A DNA stretch of 36,397 nucleotides, from contig DATKQG010000010.1 in the NCBI GenBank assembly GCA_035532835.1, positions 1 through 36,397 on the forward strand. The letters run 5' to 3'. This document shows positions 29,812 through 36,397 of this stretch, one piece after another (position 1 is the first letter of the stretch; each line of letters starts with the position of its first letter). The notes below the pieces were generated by a model. That model had not been told where the DNA came from, made no database searches, and was given only the letters and a program-made list of their open reading frames with translations. The position numbers and the translations under genes are program-made. Source of the stretch: Candidatus Dormiibacterota bacterium. Lineage in GTDB: Bacteria; Vulcanimicrobiota; Vulcanimicrobiia; Vulcanimicrobiales; Vulcanimicrobiaceae.

Positions 29812-31028
29812 GCCGCCGCCTCCAAATGCCGTTCGTATGCGCGCACGAACGGCCAATACACAACCGCCGCGATGGCGACGTTGGCGAGCACGAGCACGAT
29901 CGCTCGCAGATCGTACGTGGCCAGATACGTGGAGATCAACGTTGGGATTGAAGATGGCACGTACATCGCCGGGCGCGCGACCCACTGCAACGCGACCGCG
30001 ACGTACGTCGTCGTGGCGAGCACCATCGGTACGACGATAAACGGAATTGCAAGGTACGGATTAAACACGATCGGTGCTCCGAAAATCAGCGGTTCGTTGA
30101 TATTGAAGAATGCCGGCACGATCGCCACGCGCCCCGTCTGCCGCAAGCGTTGAATCCTGGAGCGCAGCAGCAATACCGCGAGCGGCAACGTCCCGCCCGC
30201 GCCTCCGGGAAAGACGAAGAGAAACAGCGAGACAACCACGATGTGCGGGAGCGGTTGGTGCGCGATGAACGCCTGCGTGTTCTGCGCCTGCAACGCAAGA
30301 TAGAGCGGCGTCACCACCGCCGCAAGCGTAGCCGGGCCGTGGATCCCCGCGGTCCACAGCGCCGTTTCAACGAAGACGATGACGAGCAACGCAACGTAAC
30401 TATCGCCCAGGTGCGCGAGCGGCAGCATCGCTTGGGCGACGAGCCCGGCGACCGAGATATGCGCGAAGAGAAATGCCGCGAAGATAGCGGCGCCGGCCGC
30501 GGCGCCGGCCCACTCCGCAAGACGGCGCGAAGCGATGGTGCGGCGCGCGACGGCGATGGCGGCAGCCACCACACCGGCCACCAGCATCGCCAGAAATAAG
30601 CCGCTCGGGCCAAGTTCGTGCAGATAGGTGATGGGCGTCGGGCCGAAAGGCCGCGGTAGCGCCAGCGCCATCCCCGCCACCGTGCCCAAAAGCATGGGGG
30701 CAGCGAAGAGGGCGGCTTTGCGCGCGTATGCGATCGAAAGCGCGATCGCGAGCGCCGGCGCCATGACGCCGAACGCGGGTAGGAGCGCCTGCGAAATGCG
30801 CAGCCCGAGCGTGCGGCTGAAGAACGGCCCGGGCTGGTGGCTAAAGGGCAGGAGGATCGCCAGCGCCACGAGCAGGACGATGAAGCTCGGCGGCAGCGCG
30901 TCGCGCACGGCCGCGACATAGGGGAAATCGCCGAAGCGGCGCATCGCGGGGACGACGCGCGCTTCGAACCAGGCCTCGATCTTAGATCCGGCGGACGACA
31001 GCCTCAACGCGACCGATGATCTCAACAT
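29808..31028 (-). CDS. orphan PTS EIIC, lactose/cellobiose family
   Basis: A ~406-residue membrane protein. Signature PAFFNINEPLIFGAPIVFNP with the conserved NEPxxFG motif (sugar-binding Glu) and about 10 hydrophobic segments match EIIC of the lactose/chitobiose/cellobiose class; RFGDFPYVAAVRDALPPSFI opens it as LRAIRDGF does in homologues. No EIIA, EIIB, HPr or EI is encoded nearby, so it may work with proteins elsewhere or without phosphotransfer. Start uncertain: ATG at 31026-31028 overlaps lexA by 47 bases; TTG at 31007 is the alternative. Confidence 0.85.
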   Translation of the reverse strand: MLRSSVALRLSSAGSKIEAWFEARVVPAMRRFGDFPYVAAVRDALPPSFIVLLVALAILLPFSHQPGPFFSRTLGLRISQALLPAFGVMAPALAIALSIAYARKAALFAAPMLLGTVAGMALALPRPFGPTPITYLHELGPSGLFLAMLVAGVVAAAIAVARRTIASRRLAEWAGAAAGAAIFAAFLFAHISVAGLVAQAMLPLAHLGDSYVALLVIVFVETALWTAGIHGPATLAAVVTPLYLALQAQNTQAFIAHQPLPHIVVVSLFLFVFPGGAGGTLPLAVLLLRSRIQRLRQTGRVAIVPAFFNINEPLIFGAPIVFNPYLAIPFIVVPMVLATTTYVAVALQWVARPAMYVPSSIPTLISTYLATYDLRAIVLVLANVAIAAVVYWPFVRAYERHLEAAA

Positions 31029-31593
31029 CGCTCGCGTAGATTGGCGCCATGCTGCGATTCTCCGGCTGCAATCGCACGCGGCCGGTTTCTTTATAGAAGC
31101 GCTTGACCGTGGCTTCGCCTTCGAGCATCGCGACCACGATCTCGCCATTGGCGGCCGATTTCTGCGGCCGCACGACGATGAGGTCGCCATCCAAGATGGC
31201 CGCATCGATCATCGAATCGCCTTGAACGCGCAGCATGAACGCATCCGAGGCTTTGGGCAGGAAGCCGATCGGCAAGAGAAACTCGCCTTCCAGATCCTCT
31301 TGCGCGGCGATCGGCACGCCCGCGGCGACCTTGCCGAGGATCGGCATCACCATCGCGTCGGGCTGGCGCGCGCCGGGCATCTCCGAGCGCATCGCTCGCG
31401 GCTTGGTGGCGTCGCGCGAGATCATCCCGCGTTTTTCGAGCGCCTTGAGGTGCGCGTGAATCGTGGACGAGGACGATAGGCCCACCCGCTCGCCGATCTC
31501 GCGGACCGAGGGCGGGTAGCCCTGCTCGTTCGTAAAGGCATGAATCACGTGCAAAATCTGTTGCTGGCGCTCGGTAGCCGGTTTTTCCGTCAT
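30982..31593 (-). CDS. lexA: SOS repressor LexA
   Basis: A 203-residue LexA. N-terminal winged helix: QQILHVIHAFTNEQGYPPSV, REIGERVGLSSSSTIHAHLK (about 31-50). Cleavage site VAAGVPIAAQ has the Ala91-Gly92 bond. Latent protease: Ser127 in LRVQGDSMIDAAI and Lys164 in ATVKRFY, the same spacing as in E. coli. ATG 31591-31593 has GGGGGAA just upstream. It should repress itself and the divergent LysM gene via boxes at 31677 and 31778. The EIIC gene overlaps its end. Confidence 0.98.
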   Translation of the reverse strand: MTEKPATERQQQILHVIHAFTNEQGYPPSVREIGERVGLSSSSTIHAHLKALEKRGMISRDATKPRAMRSEMPGARQPDAMVMPILGKVAAGVPIAAQEDLEGEFLLPIGFLPKASDAFMLRVQGDSMIDAAILDGDLIVVRPQKSAANGEIVVAMLEGEATVKRFYKETGRVRLQPENRSMAPIYASDVEIIGRVEAVVRRI

Positions 31594-31616
31594 AGTTCCC
31601 CCGGTTGGCGTCAAAA

Positions 31617-31636
31617 AGTGCCATGCGTATGGCACT
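31617..31636. promoter_or_regulatory. inverted repeat in the lexA leader
   Basis: AGTGCCAT and ATGGCACT are 8-base inverted arms around GCGT, ending 24 bases before the lexA start. It does not resemble the LexA box. A leader hairpin or a second operator is possible. Confidence 0.45.
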
Positions 31637-31676
31637 ACATTCGCCTACAACCTTAACATAAGAACGACCGAGAAGG

Positions 31677-31690
31677 CAAACATACGTTCG
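31677..31690. promoter_or_regulatory. LexA box 1, between lexA and LysM gene
   Basis: CAAACATACGTTCG matches the Bacillota/actinobacterial LexA consensus CGAACRNRYGTTYG at 13 of 14 positions (A for G at position 2). It lies about 85 bases upstream of lexA, at a position overlapping a possible lexA -35 (TTGCCT, 31679-31674 on the minus strand), and 8 bases upstream of the plus-strand -35 at 31699. Confidence 0.7.
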
Positions 31691-31698
31691 CGCCCCGC

Positions 31699-31729
31699 TT
31701 GACAACGCTTGGCCGGTCCGTGGTAAAAT
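31699..31729 (+). promoter_or_regulatory. promoter of the LysM gene
   Basis: TTGACA (31699-31704) and TGG-TAAAAT (31724-31729) give a consensus -35 and a good -10, though the spacer is 19 bases, a little long. It would give a leader of about 85 bases before the GTG at 31820, with LexA box 2 inside it. Confidence 0.65.
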
Positions 31730-31777
31730 CTAGGGGACGAACAGGCGTTTGGCCCAACCTATAGACCTCTTCGTAGT

Positions 31778-31791
31778 CGAACGTTCGTTTG
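31778..31791. promoter_or_regulatory. LexA box 2, in the LysM gene leader
   Basis: CGAACGTTCGTTTG matches CGAACRNRYGTTYG at 13 of 14 positions (T instead of R at position 8). The first 10 bases are also a perfect palindrome (CGAACGTTCG). It lies about 50 bases downstream of the -10 and 28 bases before the GTG start, so a bound repressor would block elongation or promoter escape. Confidence 0.65.
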
Positions 31792-31819
31792 CCACAAGAT
31801 ATAGTAAGGAGCAAAAACG

Positions 31820-32101
31820 GTGAGTACGCGCAAGAAAATAACCCTGATGCCGATCATTGCACTAGCCGCCTTGAGCTTGACGGTAACGCTACCGACGCTC
31901 TCCGGCATGCGCTTGTATGCTGCGACCGCTCAGCGTTACACCACCGTCACCGTCCAGCGCGGCGACACGCTCTGGTCGATCGCGGCCGCGCATTCCGCGC
32001 CGAACGCCGACGTTCAAGAAACGATCGATCGCATCAGCCAAGCGAATCACCTCGCCGCCGCATCGCTCCAACCCGGCCAGCATCTCCGCATCCCCGAGTA
32101 G
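31820..32101 (+). CDS. YneA-like membrane-anchored LysM protein, probable SOS cell-division inhibitor
   Basis: A 93-residue protein, start GTG 31820-31822 with AAGGAG upstream. Residues 8-32 form one N-terminal hydrophobic segment (LMPIIALAALSLTVTLPTL); residues 42-92 form a single LysM domain: VTVQRGDTLWSIAAAHSAPN, ETIDRISQANHLAAASLQPG, QHLRIPE. This is the architecture of Bacillus YneA, an SOS-induced septation inhibitor encoded divergently from lexA. Here too the gene is divergent from lexA with two LexA boxes beside it. Sequence alone cannot exclude a plain peptidoglycan-binding protein. Confidence 0.85.
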   Translation: MSTRKKITLMPIIALAALSLTVTLPTLSGMRLYAATAQRYTTVTVQRGDTLWSIAAAHSAPNADVQETIDRISQANHLAAASLQPGQHLRIPE

Positions 32102-32120
32102 AGCAGGTCTCGCTTGAAAC

Positions 32121-32160
32121 AAAAATGCCGCGCGTGTAGACGCGCGGCATTTTTGTTTTT
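32121..32160. terminator. bidirectional intrinsic terminator
   Basis: AAAAATGCCGCGCG (32121-32134), a 6-base loop, and CGCGCGGCATTTTT (32141-32154) make a 14-bp perfect stem, followed on the plus strand by TTTTTGTTTTT and on the minus strand by A-start T-run equivalents. It ends the LysM gene and the convergent Uma2 gene. Confidence 0.92.
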
Positions 32161-32167
32161 GGCATGG

Positions 32168-32689
32168 TTATTGCTCCTGAGCGCGGATCCGCGCAAAGAG
32201 CTCGGCTACTTCGAAGTGCAGTGACGGCATGTTTTCGTGCGCGAATGTCTGCTTCTCGTGGAAGACACGAGGAGCACCGCCTCGCGCGTGAGCGTAGACG
32301 ATTCGCGTTTCCGGATCGATATCTAGGACTAGCAATGAACCATGTGCGAGATACGCGGCAGTTTTCTGCGCGCCGTATTCCGCTCGATAGGATGGCGACC
32401 GGATCTCGACGGCGACATCGGGCGCAAACGGGGGCTCTTCGCGTTCGGCCTCCGATAAGGGGCGCAGCCGTTCGAACGAAACAAACGCTACGTCCGGAAC
32501 GAATTCGATCTGCGGCTCCAGCCTGCAGCGCCATTCCGTAGCGGTATCCCCGCGGTCGCCTACACAACGCACAAGAATCATGGCCATCGCAAGTTGGACC
32601 ATCCCATGCGTGCGCTTGGGGCTCACCTTGGGATACTTCCGTCCGTCGAGCAACTCGACTTCGGGCCTATCGCGTAATTCGGCCGGCAT
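32168..32689 (-). CDS. Uma2-family (DUF820) endonuclease-fold protein
   Basis: A 173-residue PD-(D/E)XK-fold protein. Seen: GRKYPKVSPKRTHGMVQLAM at the start, VPDVAFVSFERL, FAPDVAVEIRSPSYRAEYGA with the catalytic-type Asp and Glu-Ile-x-Ser-Pro-Ser, QKTAAYLAHGSLLVLDIDPE with the Lys. These match Uma2/DUF820, widespread in cyanobacteria and related phyla; the biological role is unclear. ATG 32687-32689 is set where homology starts; the ORF could run to 32737. Confidence 0.88.
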   Translation of the reverse strand: MPAELRDRPEVELLDGRKYPKVSPKRTHGMVQLAMAMILVRCVGDRGDTATEWRCRLEPQIEFVPDVAFVSFERLRPLSEAEREEPPFAPDVAVEIRSPSYRAEYGAQKTAAYLAHGSLLVLDIDPETRIVYAHARGGAPRVFHEKQTFAHENMPSLHFEVAELFARIRAQEQ

Positions 32690-32791
32690 GTGCACCTCTC
32701 CATGCCATCCTATCACGCGGGAGCCTGCGCAAGGCAAGGCTCTCAGGCCGGCTTGAGCGTCGTTTCTAGTGTGACAATCTGCGTCACGGGC

Positions 32792-33001
32792 TTAGCGTTT
32801 GCTTACTAGCATGACGTCGTGGCCTTGGTGATCGTTGAGGAACTCGAGGCCGTCCATCATCCAAGTATCCAGGCCGTTGCTGGAGTGTTTGGCGACTTCG
32901 CGCGCGACGTGGACGCGGTCTTTGAGCCACGCCAACTCCGTTCGTGTCGTAACCAGAAATATCGCGGCTTCGCACTCTTCGCATTGGTATCCGTATCGCA
33001 C
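32792..33001 (-). CDS. small CxxC-containing hypothetical protein
   Basis: A 69-residue ORF, MRYGYQCEECEAAIFLVTTR then LDTWMMDGLEFLNDHQGHDV. A single CEEC pair could bind metal only in a dimer or with a partner; the rest looks like a mixed helix-strand small domain with no known family. The + strand ORF at 32819-33091 over the same DNA is not favoured. It lies between the TonB-receptor terminator and the Uma2 gene and is probably expressed on its own. Confidence 0.6.
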   Translation of the reverse strand: MRYGYQCEECEAAIFLVTTRTELAWLKDRVHVAREVAKHSSNGLDTWMMDGLEFLNDHQGHDVMLVSKR

Positions 33002-33014
33002 AGTCCACGCGAGT

Positions 33015-33055
33015 TCGGCAAAAAAGAGAAGAGCCCCCGCGAATGCGGAGGCTCT
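33015..33055 (-). terminator. terminator of the TonB-dependent receptor gene
   Basis: On the minus strand AGAGCCTCCGC (33055-33045), a 4-base loop and GCGGGGGCTCT (33040-33030) form an 11-bp stem with one mismatch or wobble, followed by TCTCTTTTTT. It sits about 33 bases after the receptor stop. Confidence 0.9.
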
Positions 33056-33087
33056 TGCCCGTTTCGGAGTCTTACGCTAGCGCGAGG

Positions 33088-36000
33088 CTAGAGCTTGACC
33101 TCGAGGTTGAAGTACGCGTTGAACGGAGCTGGGATGCTGCCTGCGTACGAGCCCGTTCCCGGCGCGTACGACTGCTGCTGCCACGGGTACAGGGTCGTAC
33201 CGTTGGCGGCCGCATCGTATGCAGCGGTGTTACCCGGGTTCGCGGCGCCTGCGCCGAGCTGGTAGTTCGAGACGTACGAGCCGTTTGCGCTATACGAGCA
33301 AACGTTTTGTCCCGGAGCGTACGCGTTCGTCCACGGGGCCTTCGTCCCGCCGAAGCAGGTGTGGAAGAGGTTCGTGAGCGTGACGTGCGCCGTGACGCGG
33401 GGGTTGAGGTCGTAGGTCAACGCGAGGTTGCCGACGAGCAGCGACGGGTTGCGGTACTGTCCGACCGATGCAAACGAGCCCGTCTGCGGATTCGGAATGT
33501 ACAGCACGCCGGTCGAAGTCGCGGCAGCGCCGGCTACGGTGAGGTAATTACACTGGCCGACCGGCGCGCTGGCGCTGGGGTCGACGCCGGTGCACGTGCG
33601 CGGGTCGATACCCTGCACATCGAACGGCGAACCGTACGACGAGCCGGTAACGAGCTGCACGCTCGGCGTGATCGCGAGCTTATCGTGACGATAGTTCAGG
33701 ATCAGCGACGAGATCCACGGAGCATCGTAGAACGCGAAGTTGGTGTAGAAGCCGGGGGTGGTAAGAATACCAGCCGGTGCATACCAACCGTTCGGGTCTT
33801 CGAGGCTCTGCTTCGGCTTGCCGAAGTACGGGTTAACGATCGTACCGACGCCGCAAGGTGCCGGTGCGCCGATGGTACCGCCAGCGTATGGCGTGTAGCA
33901 CTGCGACGAGGTCGTCAGGTTGTTGTAATTGGTGATCGCCTGGTTAACGGAATCCATCTGGTTATTCGCCAGAATCTTCTGGAAGCGTTCCTTGGCGTTC
34001 GTGTAGGTCACCGAGAGCTGGCCCGAGAGGCCGTTGCGATTGAAGTCGCCCTTGGTGATCTGCGATTCGATACCGTAGCTCCGGAACTGCCCGACCGGCA
34101 CCTGGGTCACGAAGCCGGGGCCGATGAAGGCCTGGGCTTGGTAGCCGTTGGTGAGGTTGTAGAAGGGCGAGATCTTGAAGCTCACGTCGGTTCCACGGAT
34201 ATGGCGTTCCAGCGAGACGTCATACTGACCCGACGTCTGCGACGGAACGTTGTGGAACGGCGTGAAGTAGCCGAAGTTGATGAACTGCGCCCAATTCAGG
34301 ACGTTGTTGCCGGACTGGTCGAGATACTGCACCGAGGCCGAGATTGGGGGCTCGATGTAGCGTCCACCCTCAAAGCGCCAGACGGTGTCGGGCGATTCGG
34401 TGTACGTTCCGGCCAGGCGGAGCGAGTAGTAGTTGAGCTTGTACGAGCTGGGCGAAATGGGGTTCCACAGGGTCGATTGGGTGCCGTCTTGCGCGGTACC
34501 GTTCGGGTGGACCCAGTTCGTCGCGGTCGTGCCGGTCGCAGTACTGACTGCGGTGTTACAGTCGCCGGTAATGTACGAGGGCGTCGCCGGGAAAGGCGCA
34601 CCCGGGGTTAGCGGCGGGGTGAAGACCTGGTTGGTCGCGGTGTTGTAGCAGATGTACTTCTGGACCACTTGGCCGTAGAAGTTATCCGCCGCCGAGTTGC
34701 TCGGATCCAAACCATAGACGTACTGTTCGTAGCGGAGGCCGCCGTTGAACAGCCACTTGTCGTTCGGACGGAAGTTATCGGTCAACGAGAGCGTTGTGAA
34801 CTGCGGCTTAACCGAGTTGTACGCGCCCTTCGTCGGGCCGTTCCAGAGGTTGATGTACTGGGCACCAGCCGCGGCAGCAGCGCTGCCTGGGGGCAGGGGG
34901 GCCGTGAATGCGGCCGGATTGTTGAACTTGGTATCCGCGTAGCCGACGTTCGGGCTATAGCAGCCCTTGGGGGCACCGGTTGTGGCGTTGTAGCAGGTAT
35001 AGCTACCGCTCGCGTCTTGGCTGACAAGACCGACGGGGCTTGCAATGCCGAACAGGCCGCCGATAACGAAACCGGAGTTGTTATCGCGCAGCACATTAGC
35101 GCGCGTATAGTTCGCGGTAAACGAGACTAAGTTCTTATCGTTGACTTGGTCGCTGAATTGGAACTCGCCGCCCGTCGTATGCGTGGACAGCAGGTAGTTC
35201 GCCGCATCCGGCTGGGATGGGTATCCCCAGTAGTAATTTGCCGCGGCCGAGAGCGGGCCCGTCTGATTCCAATCGGAATAGAACGTGTAACCAGCTAGAC
35301 GCATGTACGCGCGGTCGCTCAGCGGATGCGTATACTGGAGCTTCACGATACCCGTGTCGTTCCAGATGCTGTCGCGCTGCGTTGCGGGAATCTGCGAAAA
35401 AGGCTCGCGATTTGCCGGGCTATCCGGCGACTGGTATAGGGCCGGCGTTGCATTCGTAACGCTTGCCCCGAATGGCAGGTTGAATACGTACGCATCGACG
35501 TAGAACGGGTAGTTGGCCTGGACCGGGAACTGGCCCGTCACGAACGGAGAATCCGTGATCGGCGAGGTCGGTGCAACGTATGGGAGGCCCGTCTGAGCCA
35601 ACATGTAGTTGTTGTAGCCGCCGAGGTCGTTCGGCGAACCATAGTAATGGGTCAACATCGACGACGAACTCCAGAGAAGCTGGAGGTCATCTTTCTGACC
35701 GTTCTTACGCGGGATACCAAAGTGGAAGTTCACCACGTTCTCGCGGTCGCTGATGTTGCTCTGCAAAGCCGACAAACCATTGTACTGAAAGAGACAGAAA
35801 TTCGTCAGCCCTGTTTGTGTCTGCACGGAGGTGGGCGTCGTGCCGTCCGCGTTACAGATCGGATATGCGCCACCAGGGATGGCAGCGTAGATCGGACCGG
35901 CCGAATTATAAGCCGGCGACGTTGAGTAGTCAGCGAGGATGCCGCCCGGGCCCATCAAGCTTGCGCCGTTGTTGTTGTCGTAATGGCGGAAGTCCTGATT

Positions 36001-36397
36001 GTAGCCGCTGACGCCTACGTAGTAGCTGAAGTTACGGTCGGGGCTTGCGCCGCCGGCTTCGACCTTCGCCATATGGTAGAACGCGCTGGAGGCAATGCCG
36101 CCCGTGAGGGTGGCGTAACCGGGATAGGTACCGGTCTTGATGACCTGGTTGATGAAGCCCGACGTACCCGATGACGAGTTGCTGGCCGGGCCACCGCCGG
36201 TGTACACCTGGAGCTCTTGCAAGCCCAAGTTCGACTCGGTCGATGAGTTGTAGTTATCGAACGCACGGTTGACGGGGACGCCGTCATACTCGTAGCTGGT
36301 GAAGAACGACTGCGAACCACGAATGTACGCAACGTTGTTGTTCCAGCCGGATCCACCGATCGGAACGTTCACGCCCGGGACCGATGCGATCGCCGAG
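33088..36397 (-). CDS. TonB-dependent outer-membrane receptor, C-terminal part
   Basis: About 1,100 residues of a TonB-dependent receptor; the N-terminus lies beyond the right edge. The visible start, AIASVPGVNVPIGGSGWNNN, then AYIRGSQSFFTSYEYDGVPV and NRAFD, is the plug domain (..L..VPGV......IRG.....DGVPV). The rest is a 22-stranded-type barrel: alternating aromatic strands, Asn/Ser/Gly/Thr-rich loops, and a C-terminal strand ending YFNLEVKL. Cys pairs in the loops (for example CYNATTGAPKGCYSP) may form disulphides. It imports a large or metal-bound nutrient with TonB energy; the ligand cannot be inferred. Its own terminator follows. Confidence 0.93.
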   Translation of the reverse strand, partial: SAIASVPGVNVPIGGSGWNNNVAYIRGSQSFFTSYEYDGVPVNRAFDNYNSSTESNLGLQELQVYTGGGPASNSSSGTSGFINQVIKTGTYPGYATLTGGIASSAFYHMAKVEAGGASPDRNFSYYVGVSGYNQDFRHYDNNNGASLMGPGGILADYSTSPAYNSAGPIYAAIPGGAYPICNADGTTPTSVQTQTGLTNFCLFQYNGLSALQSNISDRENVVNFHFGIPRKNGQKDDLQLLWSSSSMLTHYYGSPNDLGGYNNYMLAQTGLPYVAPTSPITDSPFVTGQFPVQANYPFYVDAYVFNLPFGASVTNATPALYQSPDSPANREPFSQIPATQRDSIWNDTGIVKLQYTHPLSDRAYMRLAGYTFYSDWNQTGPLSAAANYYWGYPSQPDAANYLLSTHTTGGEFQFSDQVNDKNLVSFTANYTRANVLRDNNSGFVIGGLFGIASPVGLVSQDASGSYTCYNATTGAPKGCYSPNVGYADTKFNNPAAFTAPLPPGSAAAAAGAQYINLWNGPTKGAYNSVKPQFTTLSLTDNFRPNDKWLFNGGLRYEQYVYGLDPSNSAADNFYGQVVQKYICYNTATNQVFTPPLTPGAPFPATPSYITGDCNTAVSTATGTTATNWVHPNGTAQDGTQSTLWNPISPSSYKLNYYSLRLAGTYTESPDTVWRFEGGRYIEPPISASVQYLDQSGNNVLNWAQFINFGYFTPFHNVPSQTSGQYDVSLERHIRGTDVSFKISPFYNLTNGYQAQAFIGPGFVTQVPVGQFRSYGIESQITKGDFNRNGLSGQLSVTYTNAKERFQKILANNQMDSVNQAITNYNNLTTSSQCYTPYAGGTIGAPAPCGVGTIVNPYFGKPKQSLEDPNGWYAPAGILTTPGFYTNFAFYDAPWISSLILNYRHDKLAITPSVQLVTGSSYGSPFDVQGIDPRTCTGVDPSASAPVGQCNYLTVAGAAATSTGVLYIPNPQTGSFASVGQYRNPSLLVGNLALTYDLNPRVTAHVTLTNLFHTCFGGTKAPWTNAYAPGQNVCSYSANGSYVSNYQLGAGAANPGNTAAYDAAANGTTLYPWQQQSYAPGTGSYAGSIPAPFNAYFNLEVKL

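Noticed and set aside
33043-34611. 522-residue plus-strand frame opposite the TonB receptor
   Set aside because: Low-complexity Arg/Val protein with no domain, antisense to a clear TonB-dependent receptor and with no ribosome-binding site or promoter.

Overview
The window is about 36.4 kb of high-GC DNA from a diderm bacterium. A large TonB-dependent receptor implies an outer membrane, while the LexA boxes look like the CGAAC-N4-GTTYG type of Bacillota and Actinobacteria rather than the proteobacterial type. Many genes start with GTG or TTG, and almost all lie on the minus strand. A deep-branching lineage such as Candidatus Eremiobacterota (WPS-2) would fit, but I cannot prove this from the window.

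Layout, in + coordinates. 1-402: start of metF, running off the left edge. 557-825: decayed LanC-like remnant. 856-2077: GNAT acetyltransferase, HTH antitoxin and BrnT toxin with an operator-bearing promoter. 2093-11624: compact minus-strand flagellar/type III export cluster, transcribed flgB-flgC-fliE-fliF-fliH-fliI-lytic transglycosylase-double aspartic protease-(179-bp palindrome)-fliK-like-hook/rod-like-fliM-fliN-fliP. Rod proteins are very short, no separate fliG exists, and a FliG-middle-like domain is fused to the FliF C-terminus. 11703-12330: a MazF/PemK-RHH toxin-antitoxin pair, so the cluster has TA modules on both sides. 12363-18166: housekeeping genes (DUF3810 peptidase, rpsI, rplM, truA, DUF5069, a small ORF, a metallothionein-like gene of 53 residues, lysS, greA).

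18273-23350: five abutting genes, transcribed class III aminotransferase - SRPBCC protein - acyl-ACP-reductase-like dehydrogenase with a conserved candidate catalytic Cys - quinate-dehydrogenase-like protein - APC permease. This looks like an undescribed aldehyde/amine pathway and is one of the two best candidates for a new system; the other is the fused, reduced flagellar cluster. 23445-23735: heptad-repeat coiled-coil protein on the plus strand. 23722-27825: dus, coaX, coaBC, panC and an FHA protein, a coenzyme A operon. 27934-28146: small plus-strand gene.

28163-31593: lexA, an orphan PTS EIIC, a methionine gamma-lyase-like (YnbB) enzyme and a PilZ protein, in overlapping or close minus-strand order. 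Divergent from lexA is a small membrane-anchored LysM protein resembling the SOS cell-division inhibitor YneA, with two near-consensus LexA boxes in and beside the shared intergenic region. 32121-36397: bidirectional terminator, Uma2-type nuclease-fold protein, small CxxC protein, and a truncated TonB-dependent receptor with its own terminator. I saw no tRNA, rRNA, CRISPR array, complete insertion sequence or replication origin.
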